Positions 18,986 to 27,217 are shown, counted from the first letter of the stretch. The stretch: DNA of 64,000 bases from Eutrophosalina sp902522775 (GCA_902522775.1 CABYWQ010000001.1:372001-436000); one strand, 5' to 3'. Numbers and translations: made by a program. Notes: generated by a model from the letters alone, not told the origin.

Positions 18986-19802
18986 TAAACCTAGCTATAA
19001 AATTTTCAAGTTCTTTCTTTTTCTCCTCAGCTTTTTTATTTTGTTGTGTTCTTTGTTTTAATGCAAGTTGACTTGACTCATACCAAAATGAATAATTTCC
19101 AGTATAATGCGTAATTTTACCATAATCTATATCAGAGATATGGGTGCAAACAGTATCTAAAAAATGCCTATCGTGAGATACTACAATTACCGTATTCTCA
19201 TAATTAATAAGGAAGTTTTCTAACCATTTAATAGTTTCAAAATCTAATTCGTTAGTTGGCTCGTCCATAATTAAAATATCTGGATTTCCAAATAATGATT
19301 GTGCAATTAATACTCTTACTTTAGTTTTTCCATCAAGTTCAGACATTGTTATTGAATGCAAGCTTTCTCCTACTCCTAACTGAGATAACAATGAAGCAGC
19401 ATCACTTTCTGCATTCCATCCATCCATTTCTTCAAATTGATTTTGAAGTTCCCCAACTCTTACGCCATCACTGTCTGAGAAGTTGGTTTTGGCATATAGA
19501 TCATCCATTTCTTTTTTTACTTTATATAAAATTGTATTACCCATTAAAGTAGTTTGAAGAACATTATATTCATCAAATGCGTTATGGTTTTGTTCAAGAA
19601 CAGACAATCTTTTACCTGGTTCGACAAATACATTCCCGGAGTTTGGGTTTAATTTTCCAGATAAAATTTTTAAAAAGGTTGATTTTCCTGAACCATTTGC
19701 TCCAATTATTCCATAACAATTACCTTTTTTAAAAACAGTATTAACTTCGTCAAAAAGAATTCTTTTACCAAACTGAACTGAAAGATTTGATGTACTTATC
19801 AT
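18918..19802 (-). CDS. ABC-F ATPase, N-terminal half (frameshifted at an A9 tract)
   Basis: First ABC domain plus the inter-domain linker of a YbiT/EttA-type ABC-F protein. These proteins bind the ribosomal E site and modulate translation rather than transport. Walker A GANGSGKST is at 34-42, the signature is the variant SELDGKTKVR that is typical of the YbiT-like branch, Walker B is MDEPTNELD, and the switch His is in VVSHDRHF. The linker with FSANVAKSKQATSRKK follows; then the frame runs into seven unrelated residues and a stop. The other half continues in the +1 frame, so the complete protein would be about 535 residues. The ATG at 19802 is supported by a perfect -7 box 8 nt upstream. It may still be expressed as a truncated one-ABC protein if not corrected. 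Confidence 0.9.
   Translation of the reverse strand: MISTSNLSVQFGKRILFDEVNTVFKKGNCYGIIGANGSGKSTFLKILSGKLNPNSGNVFVEPGKRLSVLEQNHNAFDEYNVLQTTLMGNTILYKVKKEMDDLYAKTNFSDSDGVRVGELQNQFEEMDGWNAESDAASLLSQLGVGESLHSITMSELDGKTKVRVLIAQSLFGNPDILIMDEPTNELDFETIKWLENFLINYENTVIVVSHDRHFLDTVCTHISDIDYGKITHYTGNYSFWYESSQLALKQRTQQNKKAEEKKKELENFIARFSANVAKSKQATSRKKNDRKAKY
18940..18948 (-). other. A9 homopolymer at the ABC-F frame break
   Basis: Nine consecutive A on the coding strand, after a G and before TGATC. Reading with eight A gives Ser-Arg-Lys-Lys-Met-Ile-Glu-Lys, continuing the conserved linker into the second ABC domain. Reading with nine gives Ser-Arg-Lys-Lys-Asn-Asp and a stop seven codons after the last conserved residue. 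Restoration needs loss of one A (or gain of two) or a +1 ribosomal shift. Confidence 0.9.
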
Positions 19803-19810
19803 AATTTCCG

Positions 19811-19818
19811 CAAAAGTA
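19811..19818 (-). promoter_or_regulatory. -7 promoter box of the ABC-F gene
   Basis: TACTTTTG on the minus strand, a perfect TAnnTTTG, ends 8 nt before the ATG at 19802. The predicted leader is about 3-4 nt. Confidence 0.55.
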
Positions 19819-19850
19819 ATAAATTGATGTTAAGACACACATATTTATAC

Positions 19851-19858
19851 TATTTTTA
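19851..19858 (+). promoter_or_regulatory. -7 promoter box of the TlpA-like lipoprotein gene
   Basis: TATTTTTA (one mismatch) ends 5 nt before the ATG at 19864. A TTG lies 24 bp upstream of the box, a slightly long spacing. Predicted leaderless. Confidence 0.4.
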
Positions 19859-19863
19859 TATTA

Positions 19864-21174
19864 ATGAGATTTAATGTTCTTTTTATAACTTTTCTTTTTA
19901 TTTCTTGTAAAAGTGAAAATCATCCTATTTTTTTTGGTGGAAAAATTTTAAATAAATCTGCCGATAAAATAATATTGAATAAAGATAATGACATGGTAAA
20001 TGAATCTTCAATTGATGAAAATGGTTTTTTTTATATGAAATTAGATTCAATTAGTTCTGGTTTGTATAATTTCTTTTTACAACCTGAGTTTCAATATATT
20101 ATTCTTGAAAAAAATGATAGTATATATATTAGATTAAATAGTCTTGATTTTGATGAATCTCTAGTTTTTATGGGTAAAGGGGCTTCAAAAAATAACTTTC
20201 TAATGGATGTTTTTTTGAATTTTGAAAAAAATGAGGATATTTTAAATAAATCATTTAATGAATCATTTGAAGAATATCTAAAGGAAGTGGATTCATTTTT
20301 GGTAATTCAACAAAAGAAATTTATTGAATTCAAATCAAAAGTAAAAATTTCTTCATTTGCTGAGAAGATGATAAATAATGCTTTATTATATCCATACATG
20401 GAAAAAATACAATCATTCATTTTAAGAAAAAATATAAGTGAGAAATTATGGGATAACATAGATTATCATAATATCAGCTTTAACGATACTAGTCTTGCTT
20501 TTTTCAAACCTTATATTGATTTTATTTACTTATATACTTTTAACATAACAAGAATTAATAATAAAGAAATTGATAAAATTGATTTTCAGATTGATAGATT
20601 AAACACTATTAATGAGTTGATTTCTGATGATGAAATTAAATCTAAACTTTTCAGATTTTTAGCATTTGAAGTTCTTTTGAATAATAAAAATATCTATGAA
20701 AAATCTAAGTTTATAAATGAATTTATTAAAATATCAAATTTTGAAAGTATCAATAATGAAGTTGATGAACTATATAAAAATCAAAAAAGACTTAAACCTG
20801 GAAATATTTTTCCTCAAGTTTATTTTGCAAATCAGAATGGATCAATCTTAAACATTACAACAGAAAATAAAACTAAAAAAGTTCTGTTTTTTTGGTCTTA
20901 TGACCAAAATTCTCATTTAAATGCAATTCATCAAAAGATATTTAAATTAAAATCTACATTTTTCAATCATAAATTTTATTCAATCAACATTAATAAATCA
21001 CAATCAAAATGGCTTGATAATATTATTTCTAGAGAAGTTATTAATGTTAGGAGTATAAATTTTGAAGAAATGAGTAAAAAATTAATAATTGATAATTTGA
21101 ATAAAATATTTTTTCTCGACGAAAAAAGTAAAATTCAAAAAATAGATTTGATCGATAATCTTATTTTAAATTAA
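19864..21174 (+). CDS. Lipoprotein with degenerate TlpA/thioredoxin-like C-terminal domain
   Basis: A 436-residue lipoprotein (lipobox FISC, Cys 15). The N-terminal beta-rich part (about 20-110) resembles the DUF4369-type domain found in front of TlpA thioredoxins in Bacteroidota; the middle is helical. From about 315, KPGNIFPQVYF and VLFFWSYDQNSH mirror the PGxxxPxF and FWATWCxPC positions of TlpA proteins, but the catalytic Cys pair is replaced by Tyr/Asp/Gln/Asn residues. Apart from Cys 15, no cysteine is visible in the chain. Redox activity is therefore unlikely, and a structural or chaperone role in the periplasm is possible. The 3' end overlaps the convergent transaldolase stop by 4 bp. 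The family call is by pattern only. Confidence 0.65.
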   Translation: MRFNVLFITFLFISCKSENHPIFFGGKILNKSADKIILNKDNDMVNESSIDENGFFYMKLDSISSGLYNFFLQPEFQYIILEKNDSIYIRLNSLDFDESLVFMGKGASKNNFLMDVFLNFEKNEDILNKSFNESFEEYLKEVDSFLVIQQKKFIEFKSKVKISSFAEKMINNALLYPYMEKIQSFILRKNISEKLWDNIDYHNISFNDTSLAFFKPYIDFIYLYTFNITRINNKEIDKIDFQIDRLNTINELISDDEIKSKLFRFLAFEVLLNNKNIYEKSKFINEFIKISNFESINNEVDELYKNQKRLKPGNIFPQVYFANQNGSILNITTENKTKKVLFFWSYDQNSHLNAIHQKIFKLKSTFFNHKFYSININKSQSKWLDNIISREVINVRSINFEEMSKKLIIDNLNKIFFLDEKSKIQKIDLIDNLILN

Positions 21175-21827
21175 GTATTAGATTTTTTATGATCATCTAA
21201 AAACTTTTTCAAACCAGAGTCTGTCAAAGGATGATTAAGTAGCCCCTTGATTGCAGAAAGAGGTGTGGTTACAACATCTGCACCTATCTTGGCACAATCA
21301 ATAATATGCATTGTATGACGAATTGAAGCTGCAAGAATTTCTGTCTTGAAATCATAGTTGTCATAAATATCACGTATTTCTGAAATTAAATTTAATCCAT
21401 CAGATGATATGTCATCTAATCTTCCTATGAAAGGAGATAAATAAGTTGCTCCAGCTTTAGCAGCAATAATTGCTTGTCCTGAAGAAAAAACAAGTGTGCA
21501 ATTGGTTTTGATATTTTTATCAGTAAAATATTTAATTGCTTTTATTCCTTCAGAAATCATAGGAACCTTAACAACTATCTGCTTATTTAATGAAGCTAAA
21601 TATTCACCTTCTTTAACAATTCCTTTGAAATCGGTAGATATTACTTCGGCAGATACATCTCCATCAACGATGTCACATATTGTTAGGTAATGGTTAATAA
21701 TATTTTTATGTCCACTGATTCCTTCTTTAGCCATCAGTGACGGGTTAGTTGTAACTCCGTCAAGTATGCCCAAATCTTGAGCTTCTCTTATTTGATCAAG
21801 GTTAGCTGTATCTATAAAAAATTTCAT
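21171..21827 (-). CDS. tal: Transaldolase / fructose-6-phosphate aldolase-like, short form
   Basis: Pentose-phosphate pathway enzyme of the short TalC/FSA subfamily (218 residues, versus about 315 for classical transaldolase). The Schiff-base lysine is Lys 87 in IVVKVPM. Other family features are FIDTANLDQIREA at the N-terminus, DGVTTNPSL (23-31), NCTLVFSSGQA (about 109-119), YLSPFIGRLDD and ILAASIRH. Most flavobacterial members are annotated as transaldolase; aldolase activity cannot be excluded. The ATG overlaps the stop of the upstream dehydrogenase gene by one base, so the two are co-transcribed. No separate promoter is seen. Confidence 0.93.
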   Translation of the reverse strand: MKFFIDTANLDQIREAQDLGILDGVTTNPSLMAKEGISGHKNIINHYLTICDIVDGDVSAEVISTDFKGIVKEGEYLASLNKQIVVKVPMISEGIKAIKYFTDKNIKTNCTLVFSSGQAIIAAKAGATYLSPFIGRLDDISSDGLNLISEIRDIYDNYDFKTEILAASIRHTMHIIDCAKIGADVVTTPLSAIKGLLNHPLTDSGLKKFLDDHKKSNT

Positions 21828-22630
21828 TATAATTTATTGTATTTAATTAATATTTTTTCAAATAATAAATCTGGTAAAATTCTTTTTAAAATTATTGAAA
21901 ACTTTTGAAAAAAGGCACCTGCTTTATAATGTATTTTTGGGTTTTTTAAATTGATAATTTTATAAACAAGTTTTGATATAATTAAGGGATCACTTCCACT
22001 TGAATCAACATGCTTATTCATTTCTTTCCATGACTTGTAGTACTTCTCAAAATAGACTGAATCTTTATTATCAAAAGAATCAATTCTTCTTGAAACAATA
22101 TTGGTTTTAAAATCACCAGGAGCGATATTTGTGACCTTAATATTATAATCAATTAATTCTAATCTCAAACTTTCTGTTAAAATTTCTAAAGCGCTTTTCG
22201 AGGCACAGTATATTCCTCTAAAAGGTAGACCTATGTACCCAGCAATTGATGTCATATTAATAATTAACCCATTTTTGTTATTTCTCATTGAAGGAAGTAC
22301 AGATTTAATCATTTCAATAGGCCCGAAAAAATTTGTGTTAAAGAGCTTTTCAACATCATTTATTTTAGAATCTTCAATAGAACCTGTAAATCCAATACCA
22401 GCATTATTAATAAGTATTTCAATCGAATGTTCTTTTAATAAAATATAATTAACACATTCATCAATTTCTTTTTTAATATTAATATTTGCTTTAACTAGCT
22501 CAAACTTTGTATCTGGATAATTTAAAGGATTTCTGCACGTACCATAAACTTTAAATTTCTTAGAAGATAAATATTCGCCTATGTTTTTTCCGATTCCTGA
22601 AGATGCACCTGTAATTAATACTGTTTTCAT
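21827..22630 (-). CDS. Short-chain dehydrogenase/reductase
   Basis: A 267-residue classical SDR with NAD(P)-binding TGASSGIG (7-14), NNAG (75-78), catalytic Ser 128 and the YxxxK pair Tyr 141 / Lys 145. The C-terminal part (about 190-267) is basic and hydrophobic, resembling SDRs that act on lipids or steroids, but the substrate is not predictable. The ATG follows directly on the T7 run that terminates the SRP RNA gene, with no gap, so expression probably depends on read-through from ffs. It is coupled to the transaldolase gene by a TAATG junction. Confidence 0.9.
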   Translation of the reverse strand: MKTVLITGASSGIGKNIGEYLSSKKFKVYGTCRNPLNYPDTKFELVKANINIKKEIDECVNYILLKEHSIEILINNAGIGFTGSIEDSKINDVEKLFNTNFFGPIEMIKSVLPSMRNNKNGLIINMTSIAGYIGLPFRGIYCASKSALEILTESLRLELIDYNIKVTNIAPGDFKTNIVSRRIDSFDNKDSVYFEKYYKSWKEMNKHVDSSGSDPLIISKLVYKIINLKNPKIHYKAGAFFQKFSIILKRILPDLLFEKILIKYNKL

Positions 22631-22637
22631 AAAAAAA
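22631..22637 (-). terminator. T7 run terminating ffs
   Basis: Seven T on the minus strand directly after the closing stem of the SRP RNA and directly before the ATG of the SDR gene. Termination here would cut the SDR-transaldolase message, so the signal must be leaky or a hidden promoter must exist. Confidence 0.6.
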
Positions 22638-22733
22638 GGGCAAGTAACTTATATCACACCGCTACAACCATTTACCCTTGCTGTATTCCTACCCTGGGGG
22701 ATTCAATGGGAGCTGGTTGCATAAGCCCTGCCC
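22638..22733 (-). ncRNA. ffs: Signal recognition particle RNA (4.5S-like, small bacterial type)
   Basis: About 96 nt on the minus strand, markedly G+C-richer than its surroundings. It folds into one long hairpin. Outer pairs are GGGCA with TGCCC, then CAACCA with TGGTTG, then CCATT with AATGG, CCC with GGG, and finally the apical GTA-GGAA-TAC with a GGAA tetraloop. Facing each other below it are CAGG and AGCA, the conserved SRP54/Ffh-binding asymmetric loop. The 3' end is followed at once by seven T, so the outer stem doubles as terminator. A perfect -7 box TATATTTG lies 4 nt upstream of the 5' G. No Alu domain, as usual for small-type SRP RNA. Identified from structure and motif, not by covariance search. 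Confidence 0.88.
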
Positions 22734-22737
22734 ATAA

Positions 22738-22745
22738 CAAATATA
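22738..22745 (-). promoter_or_regulatory. -7 promoter box of ffs
   Basis: TATATTTG (minus strand), a perfect TAnnTTTG, ends 4 nt before the first G of the SRP RNA. Because the RNA end is fixed by its structure, this site calibrates the box-to-start distance used for other promoters in the window. Confidence 0.7.
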
Positions 22746-22791
22746 ATAGTTTTAATAAAAGAATTAGAAGTATTACTTTTAATAAATATTT

Positions 22792-23817
22792 ATGAAAATT
22801 AATTTTTATCTTTTTTTTATTTTAATAATTTCTATTTCTTGTTCTAATGAAAATCAGATTTATGAAATTAGTATTTCATCAGAATCTGAAATTTATAATA
22901 AAGAATCAAAAGTTTCACTTGATATTAAATTAAATAATATTTTAATTAAAGTTGAGGATTTGAGATTTTTTATAAATGAAAAAAAGGTTTCAAAAGTGAC
23001 TAATCTATCTCAAGCAAAATTAGGTTCTAATTCAATTAAAGCTCAATTCACACACGATAATCAACAAAAAGTTATAATAAAAAATCTTGATGTTTATAAT
23101 ACTAAACAACCTGATTTATATTCTTATGAAATTATTGAAGAATACCCACATGATATTTCGCTGTACACACAAGGTTTAGAATTTAAAAATAATATATTAT
23201 ATGAAAGTACTGGCTTAAATGGATATTCATCATTAAGAAAATTTGATGTTTATAATAATCAATTGATTGATGTTAGATTTTTGGATGATGAATATTTTGG
23301 AGAGGGACTAACAATTTTAAATAATAAAATTTACCAGCTAACATGGAAAAACAGAATTGGATTTATTTATGATTTAAAAACCATGAATATGGAAAAATCT
23401 TTCAATTACGGTCAAAGTTCTGAGGGTTGGGGTCTTGCAAATGATGGAAATAATTTATACAAATCTGACGGCACCGAGAAAATTTGGATTATTGATCCAG
23501 TTACACTCAAGGAAATAGATAATATAGAGATAGTCACAGACAAAAAAAAAGTAAAAAATATTAATGAGTTGGAAATTGTTGACGAAAAGATTTATGCAAA
23601 TACTTATCAATTCAATAAGGATGTAGTTTTAGTTATAAACAAACTTACTGGTTCTGTTGATGGTATTATAGATTTTGGAAATTTAAGAAATAAAGTTAAA
23701 CAACATAACAATCTAGATGTATTGAATGGAATAGCTTTCAATAAAAAAAGAAATTCTTTTTTTATAACCGGAAAGAGATGGGATAAGATTTTTGAAGTAA
23801 AGATTATTAAAAATTAA
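22792..23817 (+). CDS. Glutaminyl-peptide cyclotransferase family lipoprotein
   Basis: Member of the plant/bacterial-type glutamine cyclotransferase family (five-bladed beta-propeller), which converts N-terminal Gln to pyroglutamate. 341 residues: lipobox ISISC (Cys 17), an Ig-like N-terminal domain (about 25-100), then the propeller from about 115. Repeating blade motifs are visible: YTQGLEF, EGLTILNNKIYQLTW, GWGLANDG and ELEIVDEKIYANTYQ. The N-terminal fusion to a small beta domain and lipidation are usual for Bacteroidota members. A -7-like box, TACTTTTA (22774-22781), is 10 nt before the ATG. Convergent with glyA, with an 11-bp overlap. Role in the cell unknown; periplasmic location likely. 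Confidence 0.88.
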   Translation: MKINFYLFFILIISISCSNENQIYEISISSESEIYNKESKVSLDIKLNNILIKVEDLRFFINEKKVSKVTNLSQAKLGSNSIKAQFTHDNQQKVIIKNLDVYNTKQPDLYSYEIIEEYPHDISLYTQGLEFKNNILYESTGLNGYSSLRKFDVYNNQLIDVRFLDDEYFGEGLTILNNKIYQLTWKNRIGFIYDLKTMNMEKSFNYGQSSEGWGLANDGNNLYKSDGTEKIWIIDPVTLKEIDNIEIVTDKKKVKNINELEIVDEKIYANTYQFNKDVVLVINKLTGSVDGIIDFGNLRNKVKQHNNLDVLNGIAFNKKRNSFFITGKRWDKIFEVKIIKN

Positions 23818-25081
23818 ATAATTTTTTTCCTGACATTAAAGAGTTTACTTTTGTTTTTACTTGTTTTAGAATAAAATCATCGTTGTAGTTTTCTATTACC
23901 TCATCAATTAGATCTACAATTTTAATAATTTCTGAATTATCAATTCCTCTTGTTGTAATAGCTGCTGTGCCAAACCTAATTCCTGAGGTTACAAAGGGCG
24001 ATTTATCATCAAAGGGAACCATATTTTTATTTGCAGTTATATCAGCTTTAACTAAAGCTTCCTCTGCTTCTTTTCCAGTAATTTTTTTATTCCTTAAATC
24101 AATTAACATTAAATGATTGTCAGTACCACCTGAAATTAGATTATAGTTTCTTTTTGAAAGTTCATTTGCCATTGCTTTTGCATTATTTCTAACTCTAACC
24201 ATATACTTTAAAAAATCATCAGTAAGTGCTTCCCTAAAACCGACAGCTTTAGCAGCTATAACATGTTCTAGAGGCCCTCCTTGATTTCCAGGGAAAACAC
24301 CCATGTCAATTTGGTTTGACATAGGTTTTAATTTTCCACTTTTATATTTTAAACCAAAAGGGTTTTCAAAATCTTTCCCCATTAGAATTAATCCTCCTCT
24401 AGCTCCTCTCAAAGTTTTGTGAGTGGTTGTTGTAACAACATGACAATGCGGAATAGGATCATTTAGCAAACCTTTTGCAATCAAACCAGAAGGGTGAGAT
24501 ATATCAGCTAAAAGAAATGCATTAACTTCATCAGCTATATTTCTAAATTCACTAAAGTCAATATCCCGAGAATAAGCAGAGGCACCTGCTATAATCATTT
24601 GTGGTTTTTCTTTATTTGCAATTCTGCGGATTTCACTATAATCTAATAATCCTGTTTCTTTTTCAACTCCATAAAATGATGCATTGTATATTCTTCCAGA
24701 AAAATTAACACTTGATCCATGTGTTAAATGTCCTCCATGTGCTAAATCAAATCCTAAAATTTTGTCTCCCGGTCTCAGGAATGCATGAAAAACAGATGCA
24801 TTTGCTTGACTTCCTGAGTGAGGCTGTACATTAGCATATTCTGCACCAAATAATTCTTTTGCACGATTTATTGCTATAGATTCCACTTCATCAACCACTT
24901 CACATCCACCATAATATCTTTTTCCAGGGTAGCCTTCAGCATATTTGTTTGTTAGTACAGAACCAGCAGCTTTCATTACACCATTACTTACAAAATTTTC
25001 TGATGCAATTAGTTCAATTCCCTTAATTTGTCTATTTTGTTCTTTTTTGATTAAATCAAATATTATTTCTTCGGATTTCAT
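23807..25081 (-). CDS. glyA: Serine hydroxymethyltransferase
   Basis: PLP enzyme interconverting serine and glycine while charging tetrahydrofolate with a one-carbon unit, the main C1 source for purines and formyl-Met. 424 residues, full length. Landmarks: GIELIASENFVS near the N-terminus, EGYPGKRYYGG (about 50-60), the PLP lysine in TTTTHKTLRG (about 217-226), GGPLEHVIAAKAV (about 262) and NPF-type GIRFGTAAITTRG near the C-terminus. It is divergent from smpB with 43 bp between them. I could not find a convincing -7 box close to its ATG, unlike the smpB side. Confidence 0.97.
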   Translation of the reverse strand: MKSEEIIFDLIKKEQNRQIKGIELIASENFVSNGVMKAAGSVLTNKYAEGYPGKRYYGGCEVVDEVESIAINRAKELFGAEYANVQPHSGSQANASVFHAFLRPGDKILGFDLAHGGHLTHGSSVNFSGRIYNASFYGVEKETGLLDYSEIRRIANKEKPQMIIAGASAYSRDIDFSEFRNIADEVNAFLLADISHPSGLIAKGLLNDPIPHCHVVTTTTHKTLRGARGGLILMGKDFENPFGLKYKSGKLKPMSNQIDMGVFPGNQGGPLEHVIAAKAVGFREALTDDFLKYMVRVRNNAKAMANELSKRNYNLISGGTDNHLMLIDLRNKKITGKEAEEALVKADITANKNMVPFDDKSPFVTSGIRFGTAAITTRGIDNSEIIKIVDLIDEVIENYNDDFILKQVKTKVNSLMSGKKLFNF

Positions 25082-25090
25082 TTAGGATTA

Positions 25091-25120
25091 TTTGATAATG
25101 CAAGATACTTATTAACTTTG
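25091..25120 (+). promoter_or_regulatory. Promoter of smpB
   Basis: TTTG (25091-25094), an 18-bp spacer and a perfect TAACTTTG (25113-25120), the best complete Bacteroidota-type promoter in the window. The GTG start of smpB is 4 nt further on, so the transcript should start on the start codon. Confidence 0.65.
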
Positions 25121-25124
25121 CTTA

Positions 25125-25574
25125 GTGCAAGGGAAAATTAACATAGTAAACAAAAAGGCAAGCTTCAAGTATTTTTTATTAAAAAAATATATTGCAGGTC
25201 TTGTATTAAGCGGATCTGAGATTAAATCAATTAGACTAAAAAAAGCAAATATCGATAGGTCTTTCTGCACTTTTTTTAATAACGAATTATATGCTAATAA
25301 TATATTAATTGAGAGTTATGTAAATTCTAGTTCATTTGAAAAAGAAAGAAAAAAAATAAAGTTATTATTAAATAAAAATGAGCTAATTAAAATTAAAAAA
25401 GAATTAAATAATGTTGGAATAACAATTGTGCCAGTAAAACTATTCATAAATGATAAAGGATTCGCGAAATTGGAAATATTTAGTGCAAAAGGTAAAAGGA
25501 ACTACGATAAAAGAGAAGTAATTAAAAAAAGAGAAAATAAATTGAAAATCGATAGAATCAAAAAATCTAACTAG
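25125..25574 (+). CDS. smpB: SsrA-binding protein SmpB
   Basis: tmRNA partner that mimics the anticodon stem and delivers tmRNA to stalled ribosomes. 149 residues, full length. Seen: NKKASFKYF near the N-terminus, GLVLSGSEIKSIR (about 26-38), ESYV and PVKLFINDKGFAKLEI (about 105-120), then the basic C-terminal tail KGKRNYDKRE and following Lys/Arg-rich helix that enters the mRNA channel. GTG start, supported by a full promoter ending 4 nt upstream. The ssrA gene itself is not in the window. Stop codons of smpB and the convergent pcm share CTAG (25571-25574). Confidence 0.96.
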   Translation: MQGKINIVNKKASFKYFLLKKYIAGLVLSGSEIKSIRLKKANIDRSFCTFFNNELYANNILIESYVNSSSFEKERKKIKLLLNKNELIKIKKELNNVGITIVPVKLFINDKGFAKLEIFSAKGKRNYDKREVIKKRENKLKIDRIKKSN

Positions 25575-26212
25575 TATTTATTTTTTAACATTGGAACAAA
25601 GCGATAATCACCAAAAGTTTTTTTCTCAAATTTATTAACAGAAACTCTTGTAATTAGTGTCATTTTTTGAACTAATTTACCGATTGGAATAACCATTTTT
25701 CCATTTACTTTCAGTTGTTTTAATAAATTATTGGGTGGTGTTTCACACGCTGCAGTTATTATAATTTTATCAAATGGGGAAAATTCTTCAATACCTTTAT
25801 TCCCATCATCCCATATATTTTTTTTTGGCATTAATTTAATCTCATGTAATATTTTTTTTGATTTTTTGTATAAACTATAAATTCTTTCAATTGTATATAC
25901 ATCTGCTCCTAAAAACACCAAAACTGCTGATTGAAATCCAGATCCAGTACCAATCTCTAATATCTTATCACCTTTTTTAATATTTAGAAGATGTGTTTGA
26001 AAAGCAACAGTAAAAGGCTGTGAAATTGTTTGATTCTCATCTATTGGAAATGCTTCGTCTTTGTATGCGAATGATTCAAAATCTTTATGAATAAATAGAT
26101 GTCTAGGAACTTTTAAGAATGCTTTAAGAATTTTTTTATTATTAATTCCCTTTTTGATAAGATTATTAATTAATTCTTTTCTTAGGCCTAATAGTTTTGG
26201 AGAATCATACAT
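25571..26212 (-). CDS. pcm: Protein-L-isoaspartate O-methyltransferase
   Basis: Repairs isoaspartyl damage in ageing proteins using S-adenosylmethionine. 213 residues, full length. Motifs: VPRHLFI, ISQPFTVAFQTHLL (about 56-70), SAM-binding LEIGTGSGFQSAVL (about 81-95), and DKIIITAACETPPNNLLKQLKVNGKMVIP in the last third. The ATG at 26212 sits 4 nt after a TATTTTTA box. Overlaps smpB at the stop codon and diverges from the oxidoreductase operon with only 48 bp between, which must hold both promoters. Confidence 0.96.
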   Translation of the reverse strand: MYDSPKLLGLRKELINNLIKKGINNKKILKAFLKVPRHLFIHKDFESFAYKDEAFPIDENQTISQPFTVAFQTHLLNIKKGDKILEIGTGSGFQSAVLVFLGADVYTIERIYSLYKKSKKILHEIKLMPKKNIWDDGNKGIEEFSPFDKIIITAACETPPNNLLKQLKVNGKMVIPIGKLVQKMTLITRVSVNKFEKKTFGDYRFVPMLKNKY

Positions 26213-26216
26213 AAAA

Positions 26217-26224
26217 TAAAAATA
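26217..26224 (-). promoter_or_regulatory. -7 promoter box of pcm, start-proximal
   Basis: TATTTTTA (one mismatch) on the minus strand ends 4 nt before the pcm ATG. Predicted leaderless. In such AT-rich DNA a single site could be chance; the recurring distance is the argument. Confidence 0.4.
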
Positions 26225-26245
26225 TCAATTAATTATATATAATTG

Positions 26246-26253
26246 TAAATTTG
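26246..26253 (+). promoter_or_regulatory. -7 promoter box of the Gfo/Idh/MocA operon
   Basis: TAAATTTG, a perfect match, ends 7 nt before the ATG at 26261; predicted leader about 3 nt. Confidence 0.55.
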
Positions 26254-26260
26254 TGAACTA

Positions 26261-27217
26261 ATGTTAAACATTGCAGTGGTAGGTGCTGGTCACCTTGGGG
26301 AATTTCATATAAAACTTTTAAAAAGCTCTGGACTTTTTAATCTGATTGGTTTCTATGACCCCGATAAATCAAGAGTTAAATATATAATTGATAAATACAA
26401 AATTAATTTTCTTGAAATAACAAAGATTAGTTCTTTAGTTGATGCAGTTGTTATATCAACGCCAACATCTTTTCATTATGAAACAGCAGTTAGATTTTTA
26501 AATAAAAAGAAACATGTATTCATTGAAAAGCCAATTACCTCAACAATTGATCAGGCTAACGAACTCATTCAAATTAAAAACAATAATAAACTTATTGGTC
26601 AAGTTGGACATGTAGAGAGATTCAATTCAGCCTTTATAAATATAAAGAATGCTTTAAACCCTATGTTTATTGAATCTCACAGGCTATCTTCTTATCCATT
26701 AAGGGGAACAGATGTTTCAGTAGTATTAGATTTAATGATACATGATATTGATATTATTTTGTCATTGGTTGATTCTAAAATCACTAAAATAAGTGCTAAT
26801 GGAACAAAAATAATTAGCAATTCACCTGATATAGCAAATGCAAGAATTGAATTTGAAAATGGTTGTGTAGCTAACTTAACCTCAAGTAGATTGTCTCTTA
26901 AAAAAATGAGGAAAATGAGAGTGTTTCAAAGGGAATCCTATATTTCAGTTGATTTTGATACTGGATCTAGCGAAATTATTAAGGTTAAAAATTATGATGG
27001 GAAAAATAAATATGCAATGACAATTCATGATTCTGAGGGTATAGAAAAAGAAATTCAAATTGATAATGTAAAGAATGAAAAAATTAATTCAATTGAAGAA
27101 GAGCATAAGAATTTTTATCATTCTATTATTAATAAAGAAGATCCAATAGTTTCATTTGAAAAGGGAAGAGACGCTCTCGATTTAGCTATCAAGATTGTAA
27201 AAATTATTAAAAACTAG
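26261..27217 (+). CDS. Gfo/Idh/MocA family oxidoreductase
   Basis: NAD(P)-dependent dehydrogenase of the glucose-fructose oxidoreductase family, 318 residues. N-terminal Rossmann fold with VVGAGHLGEFH (5-15), and the signature EKPI (about 89-92) that positions the nicotinamide; the C-terminal half is the substrate-binding beta-sheet domain with the DLMIHDIDIILSLV stretch (about 156-169) and its conserved His/Asp. Substrate is unknown; sugars and biliverdin-like compounds are known in the family. It is first in a tight run with YggS, a DnaQ-like exonuclease and miaA (gap of 2 bp, then overlaps), so one transcript is likely. Confidence 0.88.
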   Translation: MLNIAVVGAGHLGEFHIKLLKSSGLFNLIGFYDPDKSRVKYIIDKYKINFLEITKISSLVDAVVISTPTSFHYETAVRFLNKKKHVFIEKPITSTIDQANELIQIKNNNKLIGQVGHVERFNSAFINIKNALNPMFIESHRLSSYPLRGTDVSVVLDLMIHDIDIILSLVDSKITKISANGTKIISNSPDIANARIEFENGCVANLTSSRLSLKKMRKMRVFQRESYISVDFDTGSSEIIKVKNYDGKNKYAMTIHDSEGIEKEIQIDNVKNEKINSIEEEHKNFYHSIINKEDPIVSFEKGRDALDLAIKIVKIIKN

